64,000 nt of DNA from Rhodothermales bacterium (GTDB lineage: Bacteria; Bacteroidota; Rhodothermia; Rhodothermales; JANQRZ01), in NCBI GenBank assembly GCA_039944855.1, contig JBDUXZ010000024.1, positions 124,001 through 188,000 of the forward strand. Direction: 5' to 3'. The position numbers and the translations under genes were made by a program. Under the pieces are notes generated by a model, which worked only from the letters and a program-made list of their open reading frames with translations, did not search any database and was not told the DNA's origin. The stretch's first letter is position 1; the number at the start of each line of letters is the position of its first letter. Shown piece after piece: positions 57,178 through 64,000 of the stretch.

Positions 57178-57723
57178 GGACCTAGTCCTCCTGATGGGTG
57201 GCTTGTTGGTGCGGGCCGAGCATGTGTGATGGGCCGGGGGCGGTCACGCGTCGTCTCATGGTACCACGCGGGCGCCGTCGCGGGTGTCGGTGCGGGTGCG
57301 CCGGCAGATGTGGGGCATCCGTTGCTACGGACGTAGGGCGGAACATGACCCCGTCGGGAACGCGGGGGAGGGGAAAGATCCCCAAACCCGGCGACGCGCG
57401 CAACTGCTCCGGGGCCGGACGCCCTCGCGGCACAGCGGCCGCCGGCTTCTCCGCCATCGGGTCGGCACGTCGGAGCGCCTCGGCGGTGGCTCGAACGCCT
57501 TTCCGATGGAGAAACGGGGCGTGTACGAAGGATACGACCGATACGGATAGGGCGAGGGTGGCGTTTCTGAAGACGCATCAAAGTCGGGTACCGCTGCCGG
57601 CCGGGGGGGCGGTACCGACCGGTGGGGAGTGGGCAGAGACCGTTCGAGATCGTACTATGGACCGCTCGCCCCGCGTTGATACCTTACCTCGTTCCGCCTC
57701 TCCGCCACCCGGTTCGCCGTCTC
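57178..57723. other. Divergent control region between pckA and the GWxTD gene
   Basis: 546 bases without a convincing gene, the longest gap in the window. It should hold promoters for pckA (minus) and the GWxTD gene (plus). A near-perfect inverted repeat lies at 57583-57619, with GTCGGGTACCG on the left and CGGTACCGAC on the right. Otherwise I see no recognisable sites. Confidence 0.5.
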
Positions 57724-59160
57724 ATGACCTTGCTACGCGCGCTCTGCGTCTTCGCCTGCACCTCCCTCGCCGTGGGCACGGCCCCCGCCCAGGTCGCCGA
57801 GCTCCCCCTCCAGCTCGACATCGACTACGCCACGTTCCAGTACGACGAGGGCGCGTCGCTCGTCGAGACGTACCTCGCCTTCGAGGCCAGCTCGCTGCCC
57901 TACGTCCGCGCCGTGGAGGGCTACGAGTCTGCCCTCCCCGTCGTCGTGACGCTCCGGCGCTCGGACGCAGCGGGGCCGCCGCAGGCCTCCGACGCCCTCG
58001 CCTTCGCCGACACCCTCGCGCTCCGCTTCGCCGTGGCCGACACGGCCGGGCTCGTGCAGGGGCAATACTTCGTGCAGCAGGTCCGCGCCGCCGTGCCCCC
58101 CGGCGAGTACGAGCTCGAAGTCACCGTGCCCGGCGACTCCGCCACGAGCCGGCCGAACTTCCGCGCCACGCCCGGCGACGTCACCGTCCCCGACTTCACC
58201 GCCGCCGGCGACGCGGGCCGGGCCATGATCTCGGACGTCACGCTCGCCTCCGCGATCGGCCCCTCCGACGACCGCGCCGCCACGTTCTACAAGAACGGGC
58301 TCCTCGTCCAGCCCAACCCGAACGGCCTCTTCGGGCAGGGCCTCCCGACGCTGTTCTACTACGCCGAAGCCTACGGGCTCGCCGAGGCGCTCGGCACCGG
58401 GGCGTACACGCTCTTCGCCTACCTCGCCCCGTCGAACGTCGCCGCGCCGATGGAGGGCTACCAGCAGCGAACCGAGCGCGCGGCGCAGCCCGTCGACGTG
58501 CTGGTCGGCTCGTTCGACCTGCGGCAGTTGCAGAGCGGGGCGTACTACCTTCGCCTCGCCGTGCTCGACGCGAACAACGAAGCCCTCGCCGAGCAGAGCC
58601 GGAAATTCTACGTCTACAACCCGGCCGTCGCCGCACCCGTCGCCGCCGCCGCCGATGAGTCGTACGAGGCGAGCCTCTACGCGGTGATGCCCGAGGCCGA
58701 GATCGACGACAACCTCCGCCACGCCGAGGTCATCGCAAGCGGCCGCGAGCGGGACCAGATCAACCGGCTCGGCAGCCTCGACGCCAAGCGGGACTTCCTC
58801 ACCGAGTTCTGGCGCAAGCGCGACGAGGAGCCCGCGACGCCGATCAACGAGAGCCGGATCCGGTTCTACGAGCGCGTCCAGTACGTCAACGACCGCTACT
58901 CGACCTCCCAGACGGAGGGGTGGAGGACGGACCGGGGACGGACGGTGCTGAAGTACGGCCAGCCCTCCCAGGTCGACCCCACGCTCTACGATAACCAGTC
59001 GCTCCCGCACGAGACGTGGACGTACGACAACATCCCCGGCTCGGGCCGCGCCCTCTTCGTCTTCGTCGACCGCGTCGGCTTCGGCGACTTCGAGTTGATC
59101 CACTCGACGGTGACGGGCGAGGTGAGCATGCCCGACTGGCAGCGCCAGCTCCAACGGTGA
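57724..59160 (+). CDS. GWxTD domain secreted protein
   Basis: A 478-residue exported protein with a signal peptide ending near TAPAQ. The first 300 residues are strand-rich and unrecognised (QLDIDYATFQYDEGASLVE; YYLRLAVLDANNEALAEQSRKFYVYN). The C-terminal region has the name-giving block: FLTEFWRKRDEEPATPINE, YVNDRYSTSQTEGWRTDRGR and YGQPSQVDPTLYDN. GWxTD proteins are typical of Bacteroidota, Rhodothermota and Acidobacteriota, and have no known function. The start ATG 57724 was chosen for the signal peptide. The next gene overlaps its stop in a GTGA arrangement. Confidence 0.9.
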   Translation: MTLLRALCVFACTSLAVGTAPAQVAELPLQLDIDYATFQYDEGASLVETYLAFEASSLPYVRAVEGYESALPVVVTLRRSDAAGPPQASDALAFADTLALRFAVADTAGLVQGQYFVQQVRAAVPPGEYELEVTVPGDSATSRPNFRATPGDVTVPDFTAAGDAGRAMISDVTLASAIGPSDDRAATFYKNGLLVQPNPNGLFGQGLPTLFYYAEAYGLAEALGTGAYTLFAYLAPSNVAAPMEGYQQRTERAAQPVDVLVGSFDLRQLQSGAYYLRLAVLDANNEALAEQSRKFYVYNPAVAAPVAAAADESYEASLYAVMPEAEIDDNLRHAEVIASGRERDQINRLGSLDAKRDFLTEFWRKRDEEPATPINESRIRFYERVQYVNDRYSTSQTEGWRTDRGRTVLKYGQPSQVDPTLYDNQSLPHETWTYDNIPGSGRALFVFVDRVGFGDFELIHSTVTGEVSMPDWQRQLQR

Positions 59161-59786
59161 GCGCGAGCGGAGATCGGATATCGGTCGAGCGCGCCTCGGT
59201 CGAGCACGCCGCCGAGGTGGTGTGGGGCGGCGGCGTGCTCGTCTACCCGACGGAGACCGTCTACGGCATCGGCTGCAACCCCCACGACGTGCACGCCGTC
59301 GACCGCGTCCGCGCTGTCAAAGGCCGCGACGCCGACCGCCCGATGCTGGCGCTGACGGACGAGTGGGACCGCGTCGAGGCGTGGCTCGCGAGCGTGACGG
59401 CGGCGCACCGCCGCTTGATGCAGCACGATCCGTTGCTGCCTGTGACGCTCCTCTTCGAGGCCTCGGAGAAGGCTCCGCCCGGTCTCGTGAGCGCGAGCGG
59501 GGAGATCGGCCTGCGGCGGACGCCGGACCCGTTCTGCCGCGCGCTCGTCGCCGCCGCCGACGTACCGCTCCTCTCGACCTCGGCCAACCGCGCCGGCCAG
59601 CCGCCGGCCCATCGCTTCGCCGATCTCGACCCCGCCGTGATCGACGCCGTGGACCTCGCCGTGGACGCCGGACACGATCTCGGTGGTACGCCGTCGACCG
59701 TCGTGCGCATCGAGTCGGGCCGCGTCGTCGTCCTCCGCGAAGGCGCTGTGGATGCCGCAACGCTCCGGTCGATCATCGAGGCGTAG
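59157..59786 (+). CDS. L-threonylcarbamoyladenylate synthase (Sua5/YciO/YrdC family)
   Basis: A 209-residue YrdC-domain enzyme that makes threonylcarbamoyl-AMP for the tRNA modification t6A. Motifs are GGVLVYPTETVYGIGCNP, VKGRDADRPMLAL (KxR...P), LPVTLLFEA, RTPDPFCRAL, and LLSTSANRAGQPP with STVVRIESG (S/T-SAN). Start GTG 59157 overlaps the GWxTD stop (GTGA), so it is translationally coupled. Its TAG stop lies inside the left end of a GTAGGGGC palindromic element. Confidence 0.93.
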   Translation: MSASGDRISVERASVEHAAEVVWGGGVLVYPTETVYGIGCNPHDVHAVDRVRAVKGRDADRPMLALTDEWDRVEAWLASVTAAHRRLMQHDPLLPVTLLFEASEKAPPGLVSASGEIGLRRTPDPFCRALVAAADVPLLSTSANRAGQPPAHRFADLDPAVIDAVDLAVDAGHDLGGTPSTVVRIESGRVVVLREGAVDAATLRSIIEA

Positions 59787-59862
59787 GGGCAGACCCGCGT
59801 GTCTGCCCGGCCCGGGCGTGGTGGCGAATCCGACCAGGGCGGACACGTGGGTCCGCCCCTAC
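59783..59862. repeat. GTAGGGGC palindromic element
   Basis: An 80-base unit with outer ends GTAGGGGC (59783-59790) and GCCCCTAC (59855-59862). It contains two inner hairpins: GGGCAGAC (59787-59794) with GTCTGCCC (59801-59808), and GGGCGGAC (59837-59844) with GTCCGCCC (59851-59858). It supplies the stop codon of the preceding gene. Related, shorter units lie at 63904 and 40965. Confidence 0.75.
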
Positions 59863-59886
59863 GGGGACGATGCTACGGGGACGATG
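59859..59886 (+). repeat. 14-bp tandem duplication
   Basis: CTACGGGGACGATG occurs twice in tandem at 59859-59872 and 59873-59886, beginning at the right end of the GTAGGGGC element. It looks like slippage or a small target-site duplication next to the element. Confidence 0.8.
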
Positions 59887-59975
59887 CGTCTGTCGGTTCT
59901 TCCGCTCTTTGGTTCTCCCGGTCCGTGCTCCGGGTTAACTTCCGCCGCCCGTTTCCCCCACATCGCTCCCCGTCC

Positions 59976-61484
59976 ATGACCGACCCGTTTACCCCCATCC
60001 GCGCTCTCGCTGCTCACGAAGGCGAGACCGTCACGCTCGCCGGCTGGCTCTACAACAAGCGCGGCTCGAAGGGCCTCTACTTCCTCATCCTCCGTGACGG
60101 CACCGGCCTCGCGCAGTGCGTCGTCAACGAGGAGCAGGTGGACGCCGAGTCGTTCGCCGCGGCCGACGCGGCGACGCAGGAGAGCGCGCTCCGCATCACC
60201 GGCCGCGTCGTCGCCGACGAGCGGCAGGTCGGCGGGTTCGAGGTGCAGGCGACGGGCGTCGAGCTGCTGAGCCAGGCCGAGGAGTACCCGATCACGCCGA
60301 AGGCGCACGGCGTCGAGTTCCTCATGAACAACCGGCACCTCTGGCTGCGCTCGCAGCGGCAGTGGGCCATCATGCGCGTCCGCAACCGCATCATCCAGTC
60401 GATCCACGCCTACTTCCAGGGCGAGGGGTTCATCCAGATGGACCCGCCGATCCTCACCGGCAACGCGGCTGAGGGCACGAGCACGCTCTTCGAGCTCGAC
60501 TACTTCGACGAGCCCGCCTACCTCACCCAGAGCGGCCAGCTCTACGGCGAGGCGATGGCGATGGCGCACGGCAAGATCTACACCTTCGGCCCGACGTTCC
60601 GCGCCGAGAAGTCGAAGACCCGCCGCCACCTCACCGAGTTCTGGATGATCGAGCCCGAGATGGCGTTCTACGACCTCGCCCTCGACATGGAGGTCGCCGA
60701 GGAACTCCTCGGCCGCATCGCCTCCGATGTGCTCGCCGACTGCGCCGACGAGCTCGCGACGCTGGAGCGCGACACGACCGCGCTCCAACGGGCGGCCGAG
60801 GGCGGCTTCCCGCGCGTCCACTACTCCGAGGCCGTCGACCTCCTCAAGAGCGACGAGACGCAAGAGATGCTCGACCGCGAGATCGCCGACCTCGAAGCCG
60901 AGCAGGAGCGGATCACCGCTGAGCGCGACGAGAATCGGTCCCGCTACAACAACGTCAAGAAGGGGGAGAAGCGGCGGATCGACGCCCGCGAGATCGAGAT
61001 CAACGGGCGGCTCGAAGAGATCGAGGAGATGCTCCGCAACCTCCCACAGTGGAAGGAGAGCGCCGCCAATTTCGAATGGGGCAACGATTTCGGCGGCTCC
61101 GACGAGACCGTCCTCACGCGCCACTTCGACCGGCCGATCATCGTCCACCGCTTCCCCGCCGTCATCAAGGCGTTCTACATGAAGCGCGACCCCGACGACG
61201 ACCGGCTCGCGCTCGGGATGGACGTGCTCGCGCCCGAGGGCTACGGCGAGATCGTCGGCGGCGGCGAGCGGGCGACGGACTTGCAGTTCCTCAAAGCGCA
61301 GATCGCCGAGCACGGGCTGCCGCAGGACGTGTTCGAGTGGTACCTCGACTTGAGGCGCTACGGCTCGGTGCCACACGCAGGCTTCGGGCTCGGGCTGGAG
61401 CGGACGGTGGCGTGGGTCTGCGGCCTCCCGCACGTCCGCGAGACGATTCCCTTCCCGCGCCTCCTCGGCCGGCTGAACCCGTAG
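59976..61484 (+). CDS. asnS: Asparaginyl-tRNA synthetase
   Basis: A 502-residue class II synthetase. It has the OB-fold anticodon domain at the N-terminus (VTLAGWLYNKRGSKGLYFL), motif 2 (FGPTFRAEKSKTRRHLTEFWM) and motif 3 (GFGLGLERTVAW). Between motifs 2 and 3 lies an extra charged coiled coil at about residues 295-360 (REIADLEAEQERITAERDEN), which makes it longer than the 466-residue E. coli enzyme. Start ATG 59976. The final 22 codons are duplicated at 62011-62077 behind a toxin-antitoxin-like pair; its own TAG lies two bases before the DUF4160 start. Confidence 0.95.
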   Translation: MTDPFTPIRALAAHEGETVTLAGWLYNKRGSKGLYFLILRDGTGLAQCVVNEEQVDAESFAAADAATQESALRITGRVVADERQVGGFEVQATGVELLSQAEEYPITPKAHGVEFLMNNRHLWLRSQRQWAIMRVRNRIIQSIHAYFQGEGFIQMDPPILTGNAAEGTSTLFELDYFDEPAYLTQSGQLYGEAMAMAHGKIYTFGPTFRAEKSKTRRHLTEFWMIEPEMAFYDLALDMEVAEELLGRIASDVLADCADELATLERDTTALQRAAEGGFPRVHYSEAVDLLKSDETQEMLDREIADLEAEQERITAERDENRSRYNNVKKGEKRRIDAREIEINGRLEEIEEMLRNLPQWKESAANFEWGNDFGGSDETVLTRHFDRPIIVHRFPAVIKAFYMKRDPDDDRLALGMDVLAPEGYGEIVGGGERATDLQFLKAQIAEHGLPQDVFEWYLDLRRYGSVPHAGFGLGLERTVAWVCGLPHVRETIPFPRLLGRLNP

Positions 61485-61486
61485 GC

Positions 61487-61750
61487 ATGCCACGCATCTC
61501 CGAGTTCTACGGCATCTTCGTCTACATGTACTTCCTCGATACGCGGCAGCATCACACCCCGCACGTCCACGTCCGGTACGGCGAGTACAAGGCGTCGTTC
61601 TCGATTGAGACGGGCGATCTGCTCGCGGGAAGGCTCGGACCGAAGCAGACACGGCGGGTACAAACGTGGATCGCAGCCCGCCGGATGGCGTTAGAGGCGA
61701 ACTGGCACCGCGCTCTGTGCGGCGAAACGCTCGAATGGATAGATCCCTGA
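61487..61750 (+). CDS. DUF4160 protein (toxin-antitoxin-like partner)
   Basis: An 87-residue protein matching DUF4160: MPRISEFYGIFVYMYFLDT, then HHTPHVHVRYGEYKASFSIETGDLLAGRL and TWIAARRMALEANWHRAL. DUF4160 genes are usually found beside DUF2442 genes, and the pair has been predicted to be a toxin-antitoxin-like module; a biochemical activity is not established to my knowledge. The start ATG 61487 lies two bases past the asnS stop. The DUF2442 start follows five bases after its stop. Confidence 0.85.
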   Translation: MPRISEFYGIFVYMYFLDTRQHHTPHVHVRYGEYKASFSIETGDLLAGRLGPKQTRRVQTWIAARRMALEANWHRALCGETLEWIDP

Positions 61751-61755
61751 AGCCG

Positions 61756-62004
61756 ATGAACCCCGACGTGCTAGACGTTCAGCCCCTCGACGACTACGTC
61801 CTCCGTCTCATCTTCGAGGGCGGTGCAGTGCGCGACTTCGACGTGAAGCCTTACCTCGAACTCGGTGTCTTTCGGGAACTACGGGACGAGTCCTACTTCC
61901 GTGAGGCCTACGTGGAATTTGGCTCCGTGGAATGGCCGCACGGGCAGGGGTTGAGCTACGACACGCTCTACCTCGAAAGCAAGCCCGTGGAAGTGGCAGC
62001 ATAA
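61756..62004 (+). CDS. DUF2442 protein (toxin-antitoxin-like partner)
   Basis: An 82-residue DUF2442 protein: DVLDVQPLDDYVLRLIFEGGAVRDFDVKPYLELGVFRELRD, followed by VEFGSVEWPHGQGLSYDTLYLES. DUF2442 proteins are small, partly beta, and resemble the N-terminal domains of some antitoxins. ATG 61756 was chosen; an upstream ATG at 61735 would overlap DUF4160. Its TAA stop (62002-62004) sits almost directly on the duplicated asnS tail. Confidence 0.85.
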   Translation: MNPDVLDVQPLDDYVLRLIFEGGAVRDFDVKPYLELGVFRELRDESYFREAYVEFGSVEWPHGQGLSYDTLYLESKPVEVAA

Positions 62005-62010
62005 CATGAC

Positions 62011-62077
62011 CTGCGGCCTCCCGCACGTCCGCGAGACGATCCCCTTCCCGCGCCTCCTCGGCCGGCTCAATCCCTGA
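62011..62077 (+). pseudogene. asnS': Displaced 3' end of asnS
   Basis: 67 bases matching the end of intact asnS (61418-61484). Four mismatches are synonymous (ATT/ATC, CTG/CTC, AAC/AAT, CCG/CCC) and the stop changes from TAG to TGA. It encodes CGLPHVRETIPFPRLLGRLN and the final Pro. The convergent PH-like gene has its stop codon inside this fragment (62067-62069), which suggests the fragment is the original chromosomal end of asnS. Confidence 0.93.
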
Positions 62078-62471
62078 AGAGCTGGCTCTGTACGGCCTTC
62101 ACGAACGTAGAAGCTTCTTGGCGTGTCCAGGGGAAGCCGATCGCCGGTCGGAGGTCGCTCCCTGCTGTATTCAGCACTACGCGGGGGGACCCCCAAAGCA
62201 GCAGGACCGCGATGACGATCATCAGCGTGCCGAAGAACGCCTGATCCGCGTTGAACGCGAAGAAACCACCTAATAGCAACAAGAGCCCTAGGAGGACATG
62301 GCGATTGATCTCCATGCGAACCGAGGTGATGTGCTTGAGCGGGAGATCTTCCTGAGAGCCGCCGCTGAACCAGCCTTTCTTTGAGCGGAAGACTACCCGG
62401 CGGTCCGTGACCGTGCCGTAGCCGGTGGACGCGATCTGTTGTTCGTTTCCATGCAGGATTGACTGAGTCAT
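62067..62471 (-). CDS. PH-domain-like small membrane protein
   Basis: A 134-residue protein. The N-terminal half looks like a bacterial PH-type strand domain (ASTGYGTVTDRRVVFRSK; LPLKHITSVRMEI). Then come two hydrophobic helices (VLLGLLLLLGGFFAF; TLMIVIAVLLLWG) and a short polar tail. ATG 62471 was chosen over an upstream TTG at 62534 because GAGGAAGG, a strong ribosome site, lies just before it. Its last codons overlap the displaced asnS tail. The 203-base spacer to the divergent SIMPL gene is AT-rich and probably carries both promoters. Confidence 0.7.
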   Translation of the reverse strand: MTQSILHGNEQQIASTGYGTVTDRRVVFRSKKGWFSGGSQEDLPLKHITSVRMEINRHVLLGLLLLLGGFFAFNADQAFFGTLMIVIAVLLLWGSPRVVLNTAGSDLRPAIGFPWTRQEASTFVKAVQSQLFRD

Positions 62472-62674
62472 GCCTTCCTCGCCGAGTCTTGGTTTATCGT
62501 AGAGGATATTATGAATCAAGATTTTATCAGGCAAGAGGAGCGTTATTGGTATCGGCTCTATGCTGCTTGGCGCGAATGGTCGTTATGATGAGATATCAGA
62601 ATCGGGTGCGTAGTACGTTATGGAGGACGCGCCGCGTGCGCGCTCCCTCTCGATCAACCCTTTCCCATTTTATC

Positions 62675-63400
62675 ATGTCTCGCCTCGCCTCCTTCCTCAC
62701 CTTCTTGTTGCTCGCCCTGCCAACCATGGCCCAACCCGCTGATCCCGCTCTTTACCATCTCCCGCAGGCGCGCACCGTGACGGTCAGCGGCGTCGGTACG
62801 GTGGACGTGGAGCCGGACGAGGCGACGGTCATGTTCGCCGTCGTGACGCGGGCGGAGACGGCGGAGGACGCGCGCCGCCAGAATGCCGAAGCGGCCGAAT
62901 CCGCGATGGACGCCGTCCGCGCCCTCGGCATCGCCGACCGCAAAATCCAGCTTCTCAGCCTCCGGCTCGACGAGGAGTGGGACTACCAAAACAACCAACG
63001 CATCCGCAAAGGCTTCATCGCCCGCCGCGACGTGAGAGTGGTGATCGAAGACCTCGACCTCGTGCCCGACCTCGTCGCGACGGTCGTGCAGGAGGGGGCG
63101 AACGAGTTGAACGGGATTCAGTACGGCTTGCAGGACCGCGATGCCGTCGAAGATCAGGCGTTGCAGGCGGCGATCGTTCGGGCGCGGGAGAAAGCGCAAC
63201 TCATGGCCGAGGCGCTCGGGGTCGGGCTCGGCCGCGTCGTGCAGGTCGCCGAAGGCGGTGTGCAGTTCCCGCAGCCGCCGCCGGTGATGTTCGCCCGCGC
63301 TGAGATGGCGATGGACCAGAGCGAGAGCAACCCCGGCGCGTATGCCGCCGGCGAGATCGTCGTCCGCGCCACCGTCACCGTCACGTTCGAACTCGACTAA
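62675..63400 (+). CDS. SIMPL (DUF541) domain secreted protein
   Basis: A 241-residue exported protein with a signal peptide ending near PTMAQ. The SIMPL domain is recognised by RTVTVSGVGTVDVEPDEATVMFAV, the central LGIADRKIQLLSLRLDEEWDY, ALQAAIVRAREKAQLMAEALGVGLGRV and the C-terminal VVRATVTVTFELD. These periplasmic or outer-membrane proteins may assemble into large rings; their physiological role is uncertain. Start ATG 62675. The deaminase gene begins seven bases downstream, so the two are probably co-transcribed. Confidence 0.9.
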   Translation: MSRLASFLTFLLLALPTMAQPADPALYHLPQARTVTVSGVGTVDVEPDEATVMFAVVTRAETAEDARRQNAEAAESAMDAVRALGIADRKIQLLSLRLDEEWDYQNNQRIRKGFIARRDVRVVIEDLDLVPDLVATVVQEGANELNGIQYGLQDRDAVEDQALQAAIVRAREKAQLMAEALGVGLGRVVQVAEGGVQFPQPPPVMFARAEMAMDQSESNPGAYAAGEIVVRATVTVTFELD

Positions 63401-63407
63401 CCCCACT

Positions 63408-63887
63408 ATGGCTGACGCTAGCGACCTCGACTACATGCGCCTCGCCGTCGAGCAGGCCAAGCAGAGCGTCCACGACGGGCAGAGCCCGTTCGGCGCCGTG
63501 ATCGTCAAAGACGGCGAGGTGGTCTGCGCCGTCCACAACGTCGTCTGGGCAACGACCGACATCACGGCGCACGCCGAGGTCCACGCCCTCCGCGTGGCCT
63601 GCGAGCGACTCGGCACGATCGACCTCAGCGGCTGCACGATTTACTCCTCGACCGAGCCCTGCCCGATGTGCTTCGCCGCGATCCACTGGGCGAACTGCGA
63701 CCGCATCGTCTTCGGCACATACATCGCCGACGCCGACGCGGCGGGCTTCCGCGAGCTCTCGATCTCGAACGAGCAGATGCGCACGCTCGGCGGCAGCGAC
63801 GTGGCCGTCGAGGGCGGCGTCCTCCGTGATGAAGCGCAGGAAGCCTTCGACCTCTTCGCCGAGGTCAGCGACGGCAAGCTGTACTGA
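63408..63887 (+). CDS. Nucleoside/guanine deaminase-like protein
   Basis: A 159-residue cytidine-deaminase-fold enzyme. The zinc site is TAHAEVHAL and STEPCPMCFAA (PCxxC), with the catalytic glutamate in HAE. Length and the segment DAAGFRELSISNEQM resemble guanine deaminases such as B. subtilis GuaD, rather than tRNA adenosine deaminase. Guanine to xanthine conversion is the best guess. Start ATG 63408, seven bases after the SIMPL stop. A GTAGGGGC palindrome follows. Confidence 0.88.
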   Translation: MADASDLDYMRLAVEQAKQSVHDGQSPFGAVIVKDGEVVCAVHNVVWATTDITAHAEVHALRVACERLGTIDLSGCTIYSSTEPCPMCFAAIHWANCDRIVFGTYIADADAAGFRELSISNEQMRTLGGSDVAVEGGVLRDEAQEAFDLFAEVSDGKLY

Positions 63888-63903
63888 ACCGTTCTGCCAA
63901 ATT

Positions 63904-63931
63904 GTAGGGGCGCAGCGTGCTGTGCCCCTAC
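63904..63931. repeat. GTAGGGGC palindromic unit
   Basis: GTAGGGGC (63904-63911) and GCCCCTAC (63924-63931) with a short partly self-complementary centre. It lies 17 bases past the deaminase stop. It has the same ends as the 80-base element at 59783-59862. Confidence 0.75.
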
Positions 63932-63945
63932 GCATCCCCACCGCT

Positions 63946-64000
63946 GTGTCCGAGTTTCCCCACGTCCCGCACCACTTCCGCCTGCTCCCCGAGGAGGAGA
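63946..64000 (+). CDS. Start of an unidentified protein, truncated by the window edge
   Basis: An open frame from GTG 63946 to the end of the window, reading SEFPHVPHHFRLLPEEE after the start. It is too short to recognise. The lack of stops, the codon use and its position after a repeat unit suggest a real gene beginning here, but the start codon is uncertain. Confidence 0.4.
   Translation, partial: MSEFPHVPHHFRLLPEEE

Larger units (their letters stand above)
61485..62077 (+). mobile_element. Putative gene-tail-associated island behind asnS
   Basis: A 593-base insertion: the DUF4160 and DUF2442 genes plus a second asnS 3' tail, all read in the asnS direction. Spacing is very tight: two bases from the asnS stop to the first start, and six bases from the DUF2442 stop to the start of the tail copy. 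There is no integrase, transposase or terminal inverted repeat. The same plan occurs behind icd. Confidence 0.6.

Noticed and set aside
62006-62077. A 23-residue open frame starting ATG-ACC before the duplicated asnS tail
   Set aside because: The frame exists only because the asnS tail follows an ATG created at the junction; the encoded residues are simply the AsnRS C-terminus, with no ribosome site.

Overview
The window is GC-rich and densely coded, with tightly packed or overlapping genes. It looks like chromosomal DNA from a Rhodothermota/Bacteroidota-type marine bacterium (Rhodothermales, near Salinibacter, Rubrivirga or Rubricoccus). This is inferred from proteins with type IX secretion C-terminal sorting domains, a GWxTD protein, many short lipoproteins, and CruF-type carotenoid genes. 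I see no rRNA, tRNA, CRISPR array or intact prophage.

Layout. 0.1-4.4 kb: yqgE, a lipase, a dolichol/phytol-kinase-like enzyme, a dienelactone hydrolase lipoprotein, thiE and a cold-shock gene with a clear terminator. 4.5-9.7 kb (minus strand): a carotenoid block read cruF > crtB > PlsC-like acyltransferase > secreted protein > GT2 glycosyltransferase > LapA-type membrane protein, fitting an acylated glycosyl carotenoid. 10-19.5 kb: DUF4235, a diadenylate-cyclase/DsbA fusion, a two-component pair (FG-GAP sensor kinase and NtrC-type regulator), an outer-membrane barrel, a type IX secreted protein and a lipoprotein. 19.6-31.2 kb: NRDE protein, FNT channel, a catabolic run (MDR reductase, SDR, acyl-CoA dehydrogenase, APH-like kinase), NDH-2 and a cation-chloride transporter. 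31.2-40 kb: heavy-metal-binding protein, lipoproteins, NrnA, a second type IX FG-GAP protein, methyltransferase, YpfJ, DUF3124 and an M28 peptidase.

40-48 kb: a small island behind icd, a polyprenol-phosphate glycosyltransferase, and the pyruvate dehydrogenase genes (E1 alpha, E1 beta, E2). 48-57 kb: metallophosphoesterase, two cell-wall enzymes, then pckA and the pflB-pflA-OFA transporter block, so the cell appears able to cleave pyruvate both oxidatively and by the radical route. 57.7-64 kb: GWxTD protein, threonylcarbamoyl-AMP synthase, asnS with a second small island, a PH-like membrane protein, a SIMPL protein and a deaminase.

The most unusual signal is a pair of matching insertions. 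Behind icd and behind asnS, a toxin-antitoxin-like pair (PIN/antitoxin, and DUF4160/DUF2442) is followed by a second copy of the last 67-73 bp of that same housekeeping gene. In both places the duplicated tail differs from the intact gene only at synonymous positions and at the extreme stop end. This suggests cargo that enters at the 3' ends of essential genes, brings a foreign synonymous tail that restores the gene, and displaces the old tail. No integrase is present. Other notable items are the DAC-DsbA fusion, split bacterial counterparts of ACAD10/11, several families of palindromic repeats, and a 129-bp perfect repeat inside one secreted-protein gene.
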